Source: Trema orientale (lineage: Eukaryota > Streptophyta > Magnoliopsida > Rosales > Cannabaceae). From it: a stretch of 64,000 nt of DNA. Position 1 is the stretch's first letter; each line of letters begins with the position of its first letter. The DNA is taken from positions 1,554,423 to 1,618,422 of the forward strand of contig JXTC01000024.1 in NCBI GenBank assembly GCA_002914845.1, read 5' to 3'. A program made the translations under genes and the position numbers. Below the pieces are notes generated by a model. The model worked only from the letters and a program-made list of their open reading frames with translations. It had not been told where the DNA came from and did not search any database. This document shows, one piece after another, positions 34,378 to 47,208 of this stretch.

Positions 34378-35827
34378 CTTCAAAAAATTGATCTATGTTA
34401 TGTAGTTTTGGATTTTAGATGATTTAGCATTTAATCATTGATTGGATTTGATTTGAGACTTCAAAATTTAAATAAAAAAATTTGATATTGACAGCAAAAT
34501 ATATATACATATATATATGTAGAGAGGACCAATAGTAGTTGATGGCCACGTATTTATTAGCTATAAATAATGAATTACTTATTAAGTTAACACACCTCAT
34601 TCCTGCATGATATTAAGTGGTTTTGTATGAAAAATAAAATACTAAAATAAACAATCGATTCCCAATATTGCAATTTTTTTAGGCGTAATAAATACTGAGT
34701 TGTAGTCAAGCTATTCTAATCAAAGGTCATCTGCCGCGTATGCGCTTACACGCAAAATGTTGGGTCCATGAGCAATTTTATTTTATTACAGCTAATATTT
34801 CGAGAGTTTATATCTATAAAACATACTAAAATCTTTTTTTGGTCTCATTGTTAACAAAAATATTTCCTTAATAATTGGTTGACTTCGTCTGTTATTATAA
34901 TTGTATAGCCACCATGAAGAGGCCAATTAGGTCATCAAACTTACACAATATTTAGTTTGTAAGTTGCCTTTATTCACTAGCTAGAAAGCAGAAACTATTT
35001 GCTGTGTCGTGTACATATTTATCTCATTCACTACTTTATTTTTTTTTTTTCTTTTCCAGCATACGATAGGTAATTAAATTTCAAATTATTTTTCTATTAG
35101 AAAAAAAATTTGCATTATGCCCCTCTTGTTGTAAAGTATTTATTTAACAACCCCAAGATATATGACGAATCCTCATGATTTTAGTTACTATTATCTCCCG
35201 ACTTTCATGTAGCTAGCTAATCATACACAAATTTCCGAGACTCATTACCAAATTCTTCACCTGCAATAGATAATCTAGAAAAAATCATAAAGATTTTCAT
35301 AGAGGTCAATTAATTATCGCGCTTAATAATTGATATTGTAGGATCTAGAATCACTTTTTTCACTTATGTTCCTATGTGGATTGTGATGAATAATATAATT
35401 GGAAAATATTAATTTAATACCCAAAATCTCCTTAATTATAAACAATAAACCGTGTAATTTGCGAATCCCTCGACTAAATGACGATTCAGTTCCCATGCAT
35501 ATAATACACAACAAAACCCAAAGGGTATTCTCGTATATTCACTATTCAAATCATCAGCCAAATAAAAAGACCCAATCCTTGACTCGACAATTCCATATAT
35601 ATATTCTCCATATATCTCTCTCCGGTCCTCTCTATTCTTCCATATTTGCGTTGAATTCCCATTGTGTAAATTATATATTCACACACATATTATATATATA
35701 TATATATGTATATCTATATATTCACACGTATATATTTACTTGATGAGAAGGAGAGAGAAACCCCCCTCTAATTTTTTTTTTTTAAACTTTTCGTAAGAAA
35801 AAAAGAATATCAAAAGGAGAGCAAATT
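34378..35827. other. Intergenic DNA and XTH promoter region
   Basis: No gene or clear transposon ends. The final 250 bases hold a long TA-rich run (35690-35725) and a leader with short A-rich tracts before the XTH start codon; the exact TATA box cannot be picked out of the TATATA runs. Confidence 0.5.
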
Positions 35828-38708
35828 ATGGAAGAGTTACGTTGTGAAGCTGGTAAAAGGGTTTGTAGTAGTAAGGGCATGTTAACGTCGTTTGGGCTAG
35901 TTTATGTCGTTTTCTTCACTTTGGCCGGTGTCACCGCCGCTTTCAATCTCGCCACCATTCCTTTCGACGAAGGTTATAGTCCTCTTTTCGGCGATGACAA
36001 CCTCATCCGCTCCCCAGACGGCAGAGCCGTTCGTCTTCTCCTTAACCAATTTACAGGTAACATATATATTTACATTTTGTATATATCACTAATATGTTTT
36101 AATTAATTTTGTTATAATTAAGTTCATGTGTGCTTAATTTTCTGAAACTATTTAATTTTTGAATATTTGATTGATTTGGAGAAAAGGGTCTGGCTTCATC
36201 TCGTCAAGTCATTACCACCATGGATTTTTTAGCGCCAATATTAAGTTGCCATCCGATTACACCGCTGGAATTTGTGTTGCCTTCTACGTAAGTAGCATTT
36301 TTTGTTTCTCTTAACATTTGTGTTAATTGAATCATAAAAGAGAAATAGACTAATTCAATCCAATATTAAAACTAATTTGGGAAGAACTATTAATGTTTTT
36401 AGTCTCATTCAATTAAGATAATTAATCACTAATTAATGGGGGGAAAAAGCCATCACCAATATTTAATTAATAGGTTCATTTTTTTGTTACAGAAAAAAAA
36501 AAAAGAAGTTTGGTTCATTTTTTTGGGTATTATATATGTACTATAAAATCGTTATTGTTAAACAGACATCAAACGGCGACGTTTTCCGAAAAACCCACGA
36601 TGAGTTGGATTTTGAGTTCTTAGGCAACGTGGAAGGTAAGCCTTGGAGGTTTCAGACCAACTTGTACGGAAACGGAAGTACGAGCCGTGGTCGAGAGGAA
36701 CGGTACGGCCTTTGGTTCGATCCCACCAAGGACTTCCACCGCTATAGCGTTCTTTGGACAGCCAACAACATTATGTAAGTAATTTCATTCTTTCAATTTA
36801 TTGTTTTCAACAGTAAGTTAATTTCTTTATGAGTAATTAGAATAAAATCACGAATGAGAATCTTCTTGATGAGATATTGCTTCACTTTCAAAATAATAAT
36901 AATAATAATAATTAATTAAATAATTAAACCTTCGAGACATTACTAAACATTGTTATATGGCGGTAGAACAAAATTTACCTTGTTTGATTCGTTTTGATCA
37001 TTTATATGTTTGATGGTTAATGTCACTAAAGATGATAAATACCCTATTTTTGTTTTAGTTGTTTGTTTTTTGTTTTTGAAAATGATAGGAAATTAAGTGT
37101 GAGAGTTTGTCTACTCGATTACTGAGTTTTGACATATCCCACAAATTAAAAAATTAAATATGACGTGAATTTTCTTACATTAATTAATTTTTTACGGTAA
37201 TTCTAATTTAAATTACTGTAACATGAATTAAATATTTTTCTAACAACCTAGAGAAGTTAGATGTCGACTACTATATAGATAAAGCAAACAAAATATATGA
37301 TAACTAACGGGGGAAACAAAGCTAACGAGGATACGGAACGAGAATTAACGAGAATAGATTAGAAATCAATTGGAAAACTTAAAAATAAAAAAATAAAAAA
37401 AAGTTCCAAATCACCAGGTAACAAATAAGGAACCCCCAAATGACGTTCTGTTTTTCCCATGATGGGTGCTCTAATTAATAATTTAATCGTTTGCTTATGA
37501 TTGTAATATTGTTATCTATGATTTGTGGTAAAAAAAATATTATTGTGCTAATGCCTATGGGAGTATATGGAATTTTATTTAACGCTTTGTCTAGTGGATA
37601 CCTTATTTGTTACCTCTTGAGTTAAGATTTTTTTTTATTTTCAATCTCATTCAAATAATTTATTTCTAATAATTTTATTCTCATTCCATACCTCATTCAT
37701 TTTGATTGCCCCATTGGTTGTAATTTCTTATCGATTATTTATATTTTATTTCTGGTAGTTGACATTTAAATTTTCTAGGTTGCCTCTGAAACAAATATTT
37801 AATTCTTATTAAAATTAATCAAATTTAATTTTTATTAAAAAATTTAGGAAAATTCTATAATTAACTTCTAAATATACTAAATTCATATAATGGAAAAATA
37901 TGGGAAAAAAAATAGAAAGTTAAAACAATCACATTACACTTTGGGATATAAATGATGCAAGTTTGTCATGAAGTTGTGATATTTACGATCCTCTAGAAAT
38001 TAATCTCACTTGTATAAGTGCCTAATTTAATTTCAATTTTCAGGCAGCGGGCACAATTGAATATATACTACCAACTCATTAAAAATCTAATCAACAAAGC
38101 ATAGTTTGTTAGGAGTTTCTTTTTCTTTTCTAATTTTTTGAAAGGTTAAAATTTATTTATTTATTTCCGTGTAATTTTTCAGATTTTACATTGATGAAGT
38201 TCCAATAAGAGAAGTGGTAAGAAGCGATGAAATGGGTGGCGATTTTCCTTCAAAGCCAATGTCCTTATATGCCACAATATGGGATGCAAGTAGTTGGGCC
38301 ACCAATGGGGGCAAGTCCAAAGTGAACTACAAGTATGCACCTTTTGTGGCAGAATTCAAAGACCTAGTTCTTGAGGGCTGCCCTGTCAACCCTATTCAAG
38401 AAGTCCCCGCCACTGTGGCTTGCGCCGAGGAGGACTTAGCCCTCCAGGGCGAAGACTACGCCTCCATCACGCCGGAGCGCCGCTCAGCCATGCGCAAGTT
38501 CCGCCAGCGTTACATGTACTACTCCTATTGCTATGACACGTTGAGGTACGCTGTACCGCCGCCCGAGTGCGTGATTGTGCCGTCCGAAAAGCGGCTGTTC
38601 AAAGAGACGGGGAGGTTGAAGTTCGGAGGAAGTCACCGCCGCCAGTCAAGGCGGAGGAGCCGGCCGCCGGTCACTACGGTCTCGGACGACCAGTCTGATA
38701 TGTACTGA
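35828..38708 (+). CDS. Xyloglucan endotransglucosylase/hydrolase, group III type
   Basis: Four exons: 35828-36056, 36187-36287, 36566-36774, 38183-38708; joined length 1065 nt, 354 residues, in frame. Exon 1 includes a hydrophobic signal peptide (about residues 18-38) preceded by 17 polar residues; the second Met (codon at 35879) would give a more typical secreted precursor of 337 residues. The GH16 catalytic motif [11 protein letters not shown] is at 121-131, with Glu123, Asp125 and Glu127 as the expected catalytic residues and Leu where most members have Ile. An N-glycosylation site NGS follows at 146-148. The last exon holds the XET C-terminal domain with its Cys residues and a basic tail. 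Motifs such as [14 protein letters not shown] and [12 protein letters not shown] resemble the XTH27/28/30 branch. It should cut and rejoin or hydrolyse xyloglucan in the wall. Confidence 0.93.
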
Positions 38709-39288
38709 TAAAAATATAGTGTGACGTATATGGGAAAGGATGATAGATATATTATATATGCAGTTTATTATTGTACATTTTTATTCTCTTCAATCTGTGA
38801 TGATTTTATATCATCCATGGAATATATTTGCATCATCAATAAATAAATATAGTTTACTGGGTATTTTTGGCTCTTATGTTTACTTGGTATGTTGTTGTAC
38901 ATGTATGTTTCAATTATAATTAATTTGGAATATTGAAACAAAACAGTACTACTACATTTCAAATCAATTTCAAATAGAAAATATTATATATAATAATGAT
39001 TGACATTACATACAAATAAAAAACTGTGAACCTACATATTATAAACATAATGATACCCACCCCGGAGCTAGGATTTTGGTTTAATGGGAGCTAGAAATAC
39101 AATTTTTTTTTTATTTGGGGACTTATTTTGTATTTTGTCTATTTTGAGAGGGGGTTTTATATATAATTTAAGTCTAAAATTCTAAATATATATAAATATT
39201 TAGGTATTTTTTTGAAAAAAATAAAATAAAATTGAGTGGGGGCTTAAGGCCTGTTGTGGCTCCTTGGCTGCCCACCCCTTCTATATTA
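38709..39288. other. XTH 3' flank and an old unclassified repeat
   Basis: The 3' UTR and possible poly-A signals (AATAAA at 38839) come first. From about 39058 to 39280 the phrases 'accccggagctaggattttgg' and 'gggggcttaaggcctgttgtggctccttggctgcccacccc' look like the edges of an old transposon or repeat. I could not define ends. Confidence 0.4.
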
Positions 39289-40172
39289 GGGCCAGTTTGG
39301 TAAAGTTGTAGATTTTAAGGAAAATACTTTTAGTTGTGTTGAAGGAAAAATCTATTGTATATTAGGGCCAGTTTGGTAGAGTTGTAGATTTTAAGGAAAA
39401 TACTTTTAGCTGTGTTGAAGGAACAATCCATTGTAGCGTAAAGTAGGTAAACTGTAATTTTAAAGTGCTGTAACTTAAAAAAGCTGTATTAAAGTGTTTG
39501 GTTACAAGCACTCATTAGATTAAGGTCATAGTATCATAATGCCATAGATTTACGTGTACAAAAAAAGAAAAGAAAATTTGTGTAAATATAAAATGACCAA
39601 AATAAATATTTTTATACAATTATGTATATTTATGGAAAGAGCTTATTAATATTTTTTATAATTATGCATATTTGAACATACTAAAAATATTAATACTTCT
39701 TTTAAAAAAAATTGATACGAAAATAAATTCAATTAAATTAGTTACTTAATTAAATTTATTTTATTTTATTTTATTTTACTTTATTTTCATCTGAATTTAA
39801 AATTTCAATAAAGATTCAATTTGTTTACTTCAAAATAATTAATATTAAGAGTATTTTAGTCAATTATAATTTAAATATATTAATACTTTTTTATTTAAAA
39901 AAATGATATAAAAATAAATTCAATTAAATATGTGGCATTTTTAATTTGAAGTTAGGGTATTTTAGTTATTATGATTTATTCATTAAAAGATAGTGTAGAT
40001 TCTTGCATAATCTAAAAGTCAAAGTTGCCTTAGGCCAGCTTTGCCTTTTGGCTATAGGTTTGTAAAAAATTATTGAATAATCTAATTTTTAGATTTTTAC
40101 CAAATATTTTTTGGCTCACAGATTATTCGAAAAATACTTTTAGCTTGTTAAGAAGCTAAACCAAACTGACCC
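39289..40172. mobile_element. Tourist-like (PIF/Harbinger-type) non-autonomous element
   Basis: The left end is GGGCCAGTTTGGT and the right end, inverted, GGGTCAGTTTGGT. TTA stands outside both ends (39286-39288 and 40173-40175), the target site of PIF/Harbinger elements. The 884 bases have no transposase frame. Near the left end a 72-bp segment is tandemly repeated (39285-39357 and 39358-39429) including the terminal sequence, so the element has a doubled left end. Confidence 0.82.
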
Positions 40173-40759
40173 TTAATGTATGGGTTTAGCATATCAGTGG
40201 TTCTTATCTACATTAATTACTTTCTTTGGATAGGACTGATCTCAGTATTTCATTAATATACTATATGTAAAGACCCACATATTTTAAATGTAATATATGT
40301 CTACAGTTGTGGGATATTTTGAGTGGTCGTACCTTCTATTTTTCTTTTTGATGAAACACACTTTACATCTTGTTCCCAACTTTCTTCCGATCAATCACTC
40401 CCACATGCTCCCTTATCTTTTTCTTTCTTTTCTTCTTCGTTCTTTTCCTAACTAACATTTCTGTATCTCTCTCTCCTTCTCTTAGCAAGGTCCCAACTAG
40501 TCACTACTGTGAGTGCTCTTGAGATGCAACCATTAGTAGTCGCTGCCATCACCTCCGTCCAGTGCCAATAAGTCACTACCACTCGGCGATCAGCCTTGGA
40601 CCGTCATGCACAACGAAGAAGTCGAGTGGACCAAATCCTCTCGCTGTGAAAGGGTCATTCCCGATTGTGGTTGACCGAGTAAGCTAGTCCATCGGCGACG
40701 AGCTCCACGCTTGAAGAGCCATCAAGGACGAGACTGAGGAGTTTTTACAGAATGTCTTT

Positions 40760-42560
40760 TGTTGGGATATTTGCCCTAAAAAGTATATTTTCAATTTTAC
40801 CCTTTTAGTGTAAACAACTTTCTCTTATATGCAATTATATTATTTGCTAGATTAAACTGTCTTAGTTGAATAGTTTATTTATCTGAAAAATATTCTATGA
40901 TTTTATTTGTGTATAAAGAAACAAACATAATTAAGTGTTAATTATGGGGAGACTTGCTTCTTTATCTAAGTCTAAATTAATTAGTTCACAATCTGTAAAT
41001 AAATATGGAATACTTTATTTACTAGAGATTGTAGTGTTTGTCTATCTCAACAGGAATGATGTGTCTCAAATCATTTAAGTATCTGACTTCTGATAGAAAC
41101 ACTAGTATAACATAAATAAGTTATGTGTATTGATCTGGACTAGGTAATATAAAGAATTGGAGTACCATAACTCAATTCTTATATTACCACAAACTAGCTC
41201 TTATTATATAGATCTTAATCCATGATATTTGACTAGACTTACTTTCATGGGTTATAGCCTTTTGATTTGTTAAAAGACTAGCCTCTGTGAAATTAGAGGC
41301 GAATTCTGGCATATTGGAGGTTATGATTTATGAATTGATGGGAACACCAAAACGCTATATATTAATGTCACTTTAAGGTCTTTCAAGATTCATGGAATAA
41401 TTAAATCTAAGATCTTGGTATTTACTTTGTGAATTGGTTAATAATTTTGTCTAAATTGCCATTGAGAACAAAATTATCGACAACATTATTCCTTGATAGA
41501 AAGATAGTAACTCAAAAGTAAATATGTATTGGAAGGGTATTACAGTAATTTCACCTATCCAACTATAGCATTGTATAGGGATTCTATATGTGGTATAGAA
41601 TATGCTAGATAGACCGGTTAATCAAGGCTAGTTGATTAAATCTCTATAAAAGACATGACATTTAATCCAAGAATGCAGTAGTGGGCCTTTAGTGGAGTGT
41701 CCCTTTTACTAATAGTATTTATATAAATATCATAATAAGAGTTATTATGTATTTCTCATACTATTGGAGCTTAGATTATTTGGATCCATTAGGTCCCTTG
41801 TCTAGCTCAATAAAACTCATTAATTGGTTGGTAGTATTTGTGAAATTAGTTTCATAAAACTGTGTAAAATAATGATTCTACACAGAAGTTGGTATTTTTA
41901 TAAATAAGTTTCATGAGTTGGACATATTTATAAAAATACACTCATAGCCCAAATTGGAGAACAAGCCTAATCCTAGTTGGACTGGGATTAGCAGTTTTAG
42001 GCCCTATATATATAAGATATATGAGAGAAAAAATTGCACAACAACCCTAGTAGTGTTACACGCATAAGGCAGAGGGAGAGAGAGAGAAAATTCGGCCAAG
42101 GGCTGAGAGGAGAGGAGAGAAAAAGTTTCATGCAACCTCACAGTCTTATCTCACATCCCGGTGTTCCAAAAGATCAAGAAGGTGTTCTTGATCGTTCTCC
42201 AACGAAGGATTCAACTTGGTGCCCATTCACCTCATCACTAAGAGCAAGAGCATAGACAAGAAGATTTAGGGTTGGAGATTTGATCACCATCAACAAAGAG
42301 ATCAAGGAGGAGCACGCTACAAGAAGTAAACCCTAATCTCATCTCTAGGGTTTATTTATCTAGATTTGATTTATGTTATACAAGATCCTGTAATTGAAAT
42401 ATGCATGTTCTATGGTTAATTATGAAAACTGTTTTCACGTAAAAAATTTTAAAACTCAAAATCCACTAATTTTCCCATTGCGTTCATGATGTGATCATAT
42501 GTTTTTCCATATTTGTATGCATGTATGATTTTTCCTAAGTTTCAGATCCAAATACCATCA
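40760..42560 (+). mobile_element. Solo LTR, probably copia type
   Basis: Starts TGTTGGGATATTTGCCC and ends ATACCATCA, with TCTTT duplicated exactly outside (40755-40759 and 42561-42565). No internal region lies inside: the 1801 bases are one LTR. This is the product of recombination between the two LTRs of a full element. A TATA-like 'ctatatatataagatat' near 42003-42020 and CT/GA-rich leader follow the usual LTR plan. Confidence 0.85.
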
Positions 42561-43999
42561 TCTTTACCATTGTTTTCAACGAATTGCCTCCATCGGACCA
42601 CTGGAACCTCTCAACAGCGGTGCGGGTGGGCTTGCTTGGTCATTGTCAATGTCGTACACTGTCTTATCATACTTGAATCAGCTCTGGTAAGCTGTTGGAC
42701 TAATTTCTAATAAGAATTATTGGTGTTAACGTAATTACTTTCAGATACGTTGATATTATAATAACTTATGGTGAGATAATTAGCATGACTGAAGTTATAA
42801 AAAGAAGGAGATTGAAGTTATTAAGATTAGAATCTGGATTAAGCCAATTTTCAAAAAGAGAGATGGTATTTATATAAGTTAGACTCCGAAAAATGGTATT
42901 TATGTAAATCAAATTCTAAAAGATGATATTGTTGTAAGTTAGATTTGAAAAAACGGTATTTTTGAAATCTAATTCAATATTGAGCTATAAGTCTGGAGAT
43001 GGGCCTCGGGCCGAATTCAGAATAGATTGTATTTTTATAAACAAATCTAGGAAGTTGATAATTTTGTAAATCAGATTCATGGAAATGGTAATTTTGTAAT
43101 TTGATCAAATATTGGGCCGAAAGTGTGGTATTTTAGAAAACTAGGCCTCAGGCCAAGATGACAAAAGTGGTATTTTTGTAAATATATAGAAACATTGATA
43201 TTTTTCGAAATATTTCAAAATGTGATATTTTGTAACTTTTTGGAATTAAGGCCCATTTAAGATGTGGTACTTGAATTGATATGTCTAACCTATTTATTTT
43301 GAAAACTAGGAACTCATTGGTGGCATCTGTTTTTCAAATTGAGACTCCATTGGAAAAGTGATATCCCAGAGCAAGCTAAATTGGATACTAATTCACCCAT
43401 TTGGACCTTGAAACGATACACGGGAGTTGCCACAGGCCTTATTAGCTAGTTTCAGTCACTCTCTAGAGGTAGGGGATTGATTACCTGTTTTTTGTTAAAA
43501 AATGATTTTATTTGGATTATTTATCTATTATAAAAATTTCGTGAATTAAATATGATTTATTCAATTTTAATACTATTTTGAGAAAAACGTGATATTTTGG
43601 AATAAAAATGACTGTATGGGATTTTCGGACTAGTTCATACTGCACATGTTATAAGATCATACATGACTACTAGCATAGTGTCACGGGCAAGTACAGGTGG
43701 CTACAACTCTACCATCGGTACAAGTCCGTAAACCTATGAGGGACCCTTTAAGTGACTACGACCCCACATTTGGTAAAATCCTGTAAACTATCAAAGAGAA
43801 CTAGCTCCTAGAACACATGATCATGTAGTTCAAGGCAGAGTATCTATTCACACAACGTGAGGATTACTCTGGTTCGTGATGAGGGATAAAAACTCATGAG
43901 TTTGGGTGATTTATGTCATGTGTTGTATAGTTTTTGATATACGACTTATATTTATATATACATATAGTTTATATTATTGGATTTGGAACATATATATAT

Positions 44000-44241
44000 G
44001 GCACCAATCCAGTAGGTTTTTTTTTCTTTTACCTATACATAGGTATTATTTTGGCCAATTAAAATTCATCATGCACGTCTTTTTATAATAAAAATAAAAG
44101 ATAGAAATAACATTAATGATACACGTCTTTTTATGCACATCACTACAGCTGTTGGATTACTATTAGATAATGATCCAATAACTAAAAAAAAAAAAAAAAC
44201 CCATACATAGGTAAAAAGAAATACCTATTAGATTAGTAACC
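44000..44241. mobile_element. MITE, GGCACCAATCC family, second copy
   Basis: Begins GGCACCAATCCAGTAGGT and ends in the inverted form (..TTAGATTAGTAACC). It has the same length (242) and internal blocks as 11084-11325. The flanks are AT dinucleotide runs, ATATATATAT versus ATGTATATAT, consistent with a 10-bp target duplication but not decisive. Confidence 0.8.
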
Positions 44242-44530
44242 ATGTATATATATATATACGGTTTCATACATTTGTTTATAAACAACTAACTATGCAGAGT
44301 TTTCAAAAGTATAAATAGTTTTTTCCAAAAAGGATAATTGATTTCTTACTAAGCATGCGAATGCTTACCCCTCCTTATTGTTCCCCTCCAGGTTCATGGG
44401 ATCGAGGTAGACTCTGAGTTGGTGGACTGAGTTACTAGTTTTACTCTTCACTGTCCTATTCATCCTTTATGTCCGTACCCTTTTGTCGTTTTCCATTTTC
44501 TTCTGTAACCATTTAGCCATAATTATTAAT

Positions 44531-45090
44531 ATAAATATATATATATATATACAAATGGATGTACGAGGGAGTTTTAAAATAATGAATGGCTTCATAAAAA
44601 TGAGAACATTTTGGAAACTATAAATAGACTATTAAATGTTTTTGAGGGCTTGACTTTTATTATTTATACTCAACGATTGTTTTCCAATGGTGAAAATAAA
44701 GCTATGGGTAATTGATGAACTTTTCTAATAATAATTTCATAATAAATCAATTTTATGCAAATATATATTTAAGAAAAAGAAAAAAAAAACATTAACAAAT
44801 GTGAGATTCAGAAAAATTCAGAGCTTATGTATTTTTTTACATAGTAAAATTCTCAATTTATAATTAACGAGTTTTGGCCTTTTTTAAGTACATATAATGT
44901 CACAACCCAAATTCCAATCTAGTAGCAGATGTTTTCTTTAATTTGTTCCTTGACTTCCATTCAAACAAATAAAAATAAAAAAGAGCACAAGATAATGTAT
45001 TGGCCGGGTACGTAGACTAGTCTAAAATAAAGTTCACATTCAATTGATGATCACATTACCAAGTACGTAAAATTATGTAAACAATCCTGG
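44531..45090. other. Intergenic DNA downstream of the P450 pseudogene
   Basis: AT-rich; no gene or transposon ends seen. Confidence 0.5.
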
Positions 45091-46858
45091 TCAACGTTTA
45101 TGTAAAATTATGTGAGCACCATACTGTGGCTGAAGAGTAATAACATTGAGGGGAGCGTGAGCATAGGACGGTGAGAGCTCAAGTGTGTTGTAAAATCAAT
45201 GCCATCGCCATTTTGGCTTCAATCAAGGCAAAGTTTTGGCCAATGCAAATCCGAGTACCCCAACCGAAGGGAAAGAATGAAACTTGGCCCTTTGTCGCTT
45301 TTCAAACTCCTTCCGCGAATCTCTCCGGTTTGAACTCCTTAGCTTCTTCTCCCCACAGCTCAGTATCATGGTGAACAAGGATGGTGGGTAAGAAAACTTG
45401 TACCCCTGCTGGTAGTGACAAATTTCCAAGCTGTGTTTTCTTTTGAACAGTTCAATTCATTGTAATTACGGGTGGGTATAGTCTTAGAACTTCGTACAAA
45501 ATCATCGTGACCTGCATGCATGGATGTGAATACAATTAAATTTGTGTGATAAAGGCCCATCTATAGACTGAAATCTAATGTCTTATTTTCCTGTCTCCTG
45601 TCTCATCCACTAGAAAGTAGACAATTCAAACTGCATTCTAAAAATAATTAATCTGCTAAATTACGATTTTGTTTTATGTTGAATTGTCCACTTTCTATTG
45701 GATGGGACAACAAATGAGACAGGAAAATATGACAGCAGATTTGGATCCCCTATGTATTTGTATTAGTAATACATAGTCTTTGAAGAAATCCAAATAAAAC
45801 ATTTTTTCTTTTCTTTTTGAAAACATTTTTTGGGCTTTCCTGTTTGCTAATGAATGCTTAGATAACTTATTAGAATTACAAATAGTACAAGATTCTTTGT
45901 GTATGGGGGCTAGCTTCCATGGTAATGGATAATACTTAATTATTGGTGTACTGTCAAACCATATCAAACTTCGATCGTATCATATATGCAAAAATTTAAC
46001 ATGTACTTTCAACATAATCTGACAGTTCATATATATATATATCACTAGTGAGACGATATTTCTAATAGTATACCTACCATATATATAGTTCGTATATATA
46101 AGATGTTATAATGCCAATTAAAACTAACATTTTCTATATAGGAGCACTTTTTCTTCCCCAATTTCTGTCATCATATTGTCTCTAGCGAGCGAGCTAGTAT
46201 TATATTGTGATCCAATTCCAGAATGCACACCGTAATGCTCTTTTTTCATTCATAAATTGTTCAATTTTACTATTTAAATGCTTTTATTTTTGTTTTATTG
46301 TAAACATACGGTATAGGGGGAAACTTAGTTCACATGATAAATATAGTACGTAATAATAGAATCAACTTTGAGGTGCGATAGCCCATCGAAGTCAGGAGTG
46401 TCCTTACCGAAGACTTTCAAAACCTCGTCTCTTGCTCAAGCTTGCCAATCGGGATACCTACTTAACAACACAATCGTCCAAACTAGTAACACTGAGGTGG
46501 TCTCCTGCCCAGCAAAGTAAAACAACTTACATTCCTCAATCACATCTCTAATGCTCATTCCCACGTTCTTGTTGTTCCCATGTCTTGAATTTCTTTGAAA
46601 TTGGATTCCATGAGTATGCCTAACAAGTCATTGTTAGGACCTTCGCCGGCTTTCATTGCCTTTGCTCTTTTATGGATCAAATCCTTCAAAAGAGTTTGTA
46701 TCTCATTGTCGAGTTCTTTTATCCTCTTGTTCAATTTAGTTGGTACAAATCTGCATGCACAGATTGGTATTAGTAACTTGTACGAATTACATATGTTCAT
46801 CAGCTGAGTAGTTTGGCACATCGTGATAACTTGTAAATTACAAGAAATCTAACACAAT

Positions 46859-46996
46859 AATCAATAAGCCATAATAATGAAATGCAAATCAACAATATGT
46901 CAAAAGAAGGGTTTAGAAATGTTTTATCTTGAGTAAGTCTCTGTTTGTAGTTAACAAAAGAATATCAAACAAAAAAAAACTTGGGTTTTGGTAACA
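46859..46996. repeat. Direct duplication flanking the copia, left copy
   Basis: Starts 'atcaataagccataat' and ends 'ctttggtaaca'-like sequence. The same intron sequence is repeated beyond the other end of the copia at 52165-52312, about 140-148 bases each, with a few differences and a length change in a poly-A run. The intact paralogue has this segment once (about 59785-59890). Confidence 0.87.
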
Positions 46997-47208
46997 ATTG
47001 ATATAAAGAAGAAGAAGAGAAAGGAAATGGAGGTGGAGAAGGTTTTTGTATATTCTATTGATTATATTGATTGTTCTCTCCAAAGAAAAGTGTGAGGACC
47101 AGGTACATATACAGAAAGCATAAGAGGATAAAATAGCTTAACAGCCTATACACGTGTCCTTTTCTATAAAAGCAGGAAAAGTTATTTACAGAATATATGA
47201 ACACTTAG

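Larger units (their letters stand above)
40290..44530 (+). repeat. Dispersed LTR-like repeat, copy C, split by two insertions
   Basis: Parts at 40290-40759, 42566-43999 and 44242-44530 form one older unit, interrupted by a solo LTR and a MITE. It shares ordered phrases with copy B (2400-4150, opposite strand), including a series of short 'gatatttttgtaa' units at 42880-43240. A 'tgcttacccctcc..cccctccaggt' phrase near 44365 precedes its 3' end. No coding capacity. The 5' part has CT-rich leader-like sequence (40395-40490). Confidence 0.5.

Noticed and set aside
34378..35827. Searched for a gene between the copia and the XTH
   Set aside because: Only short AT-rich frames occur, with no protein similarity that I recognise.
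42034..42255. 73-codon frame in the solo LTR as a gene
   Set aside because: It lies within an LTR with a perfect target duplication and is low-complexity at its start.
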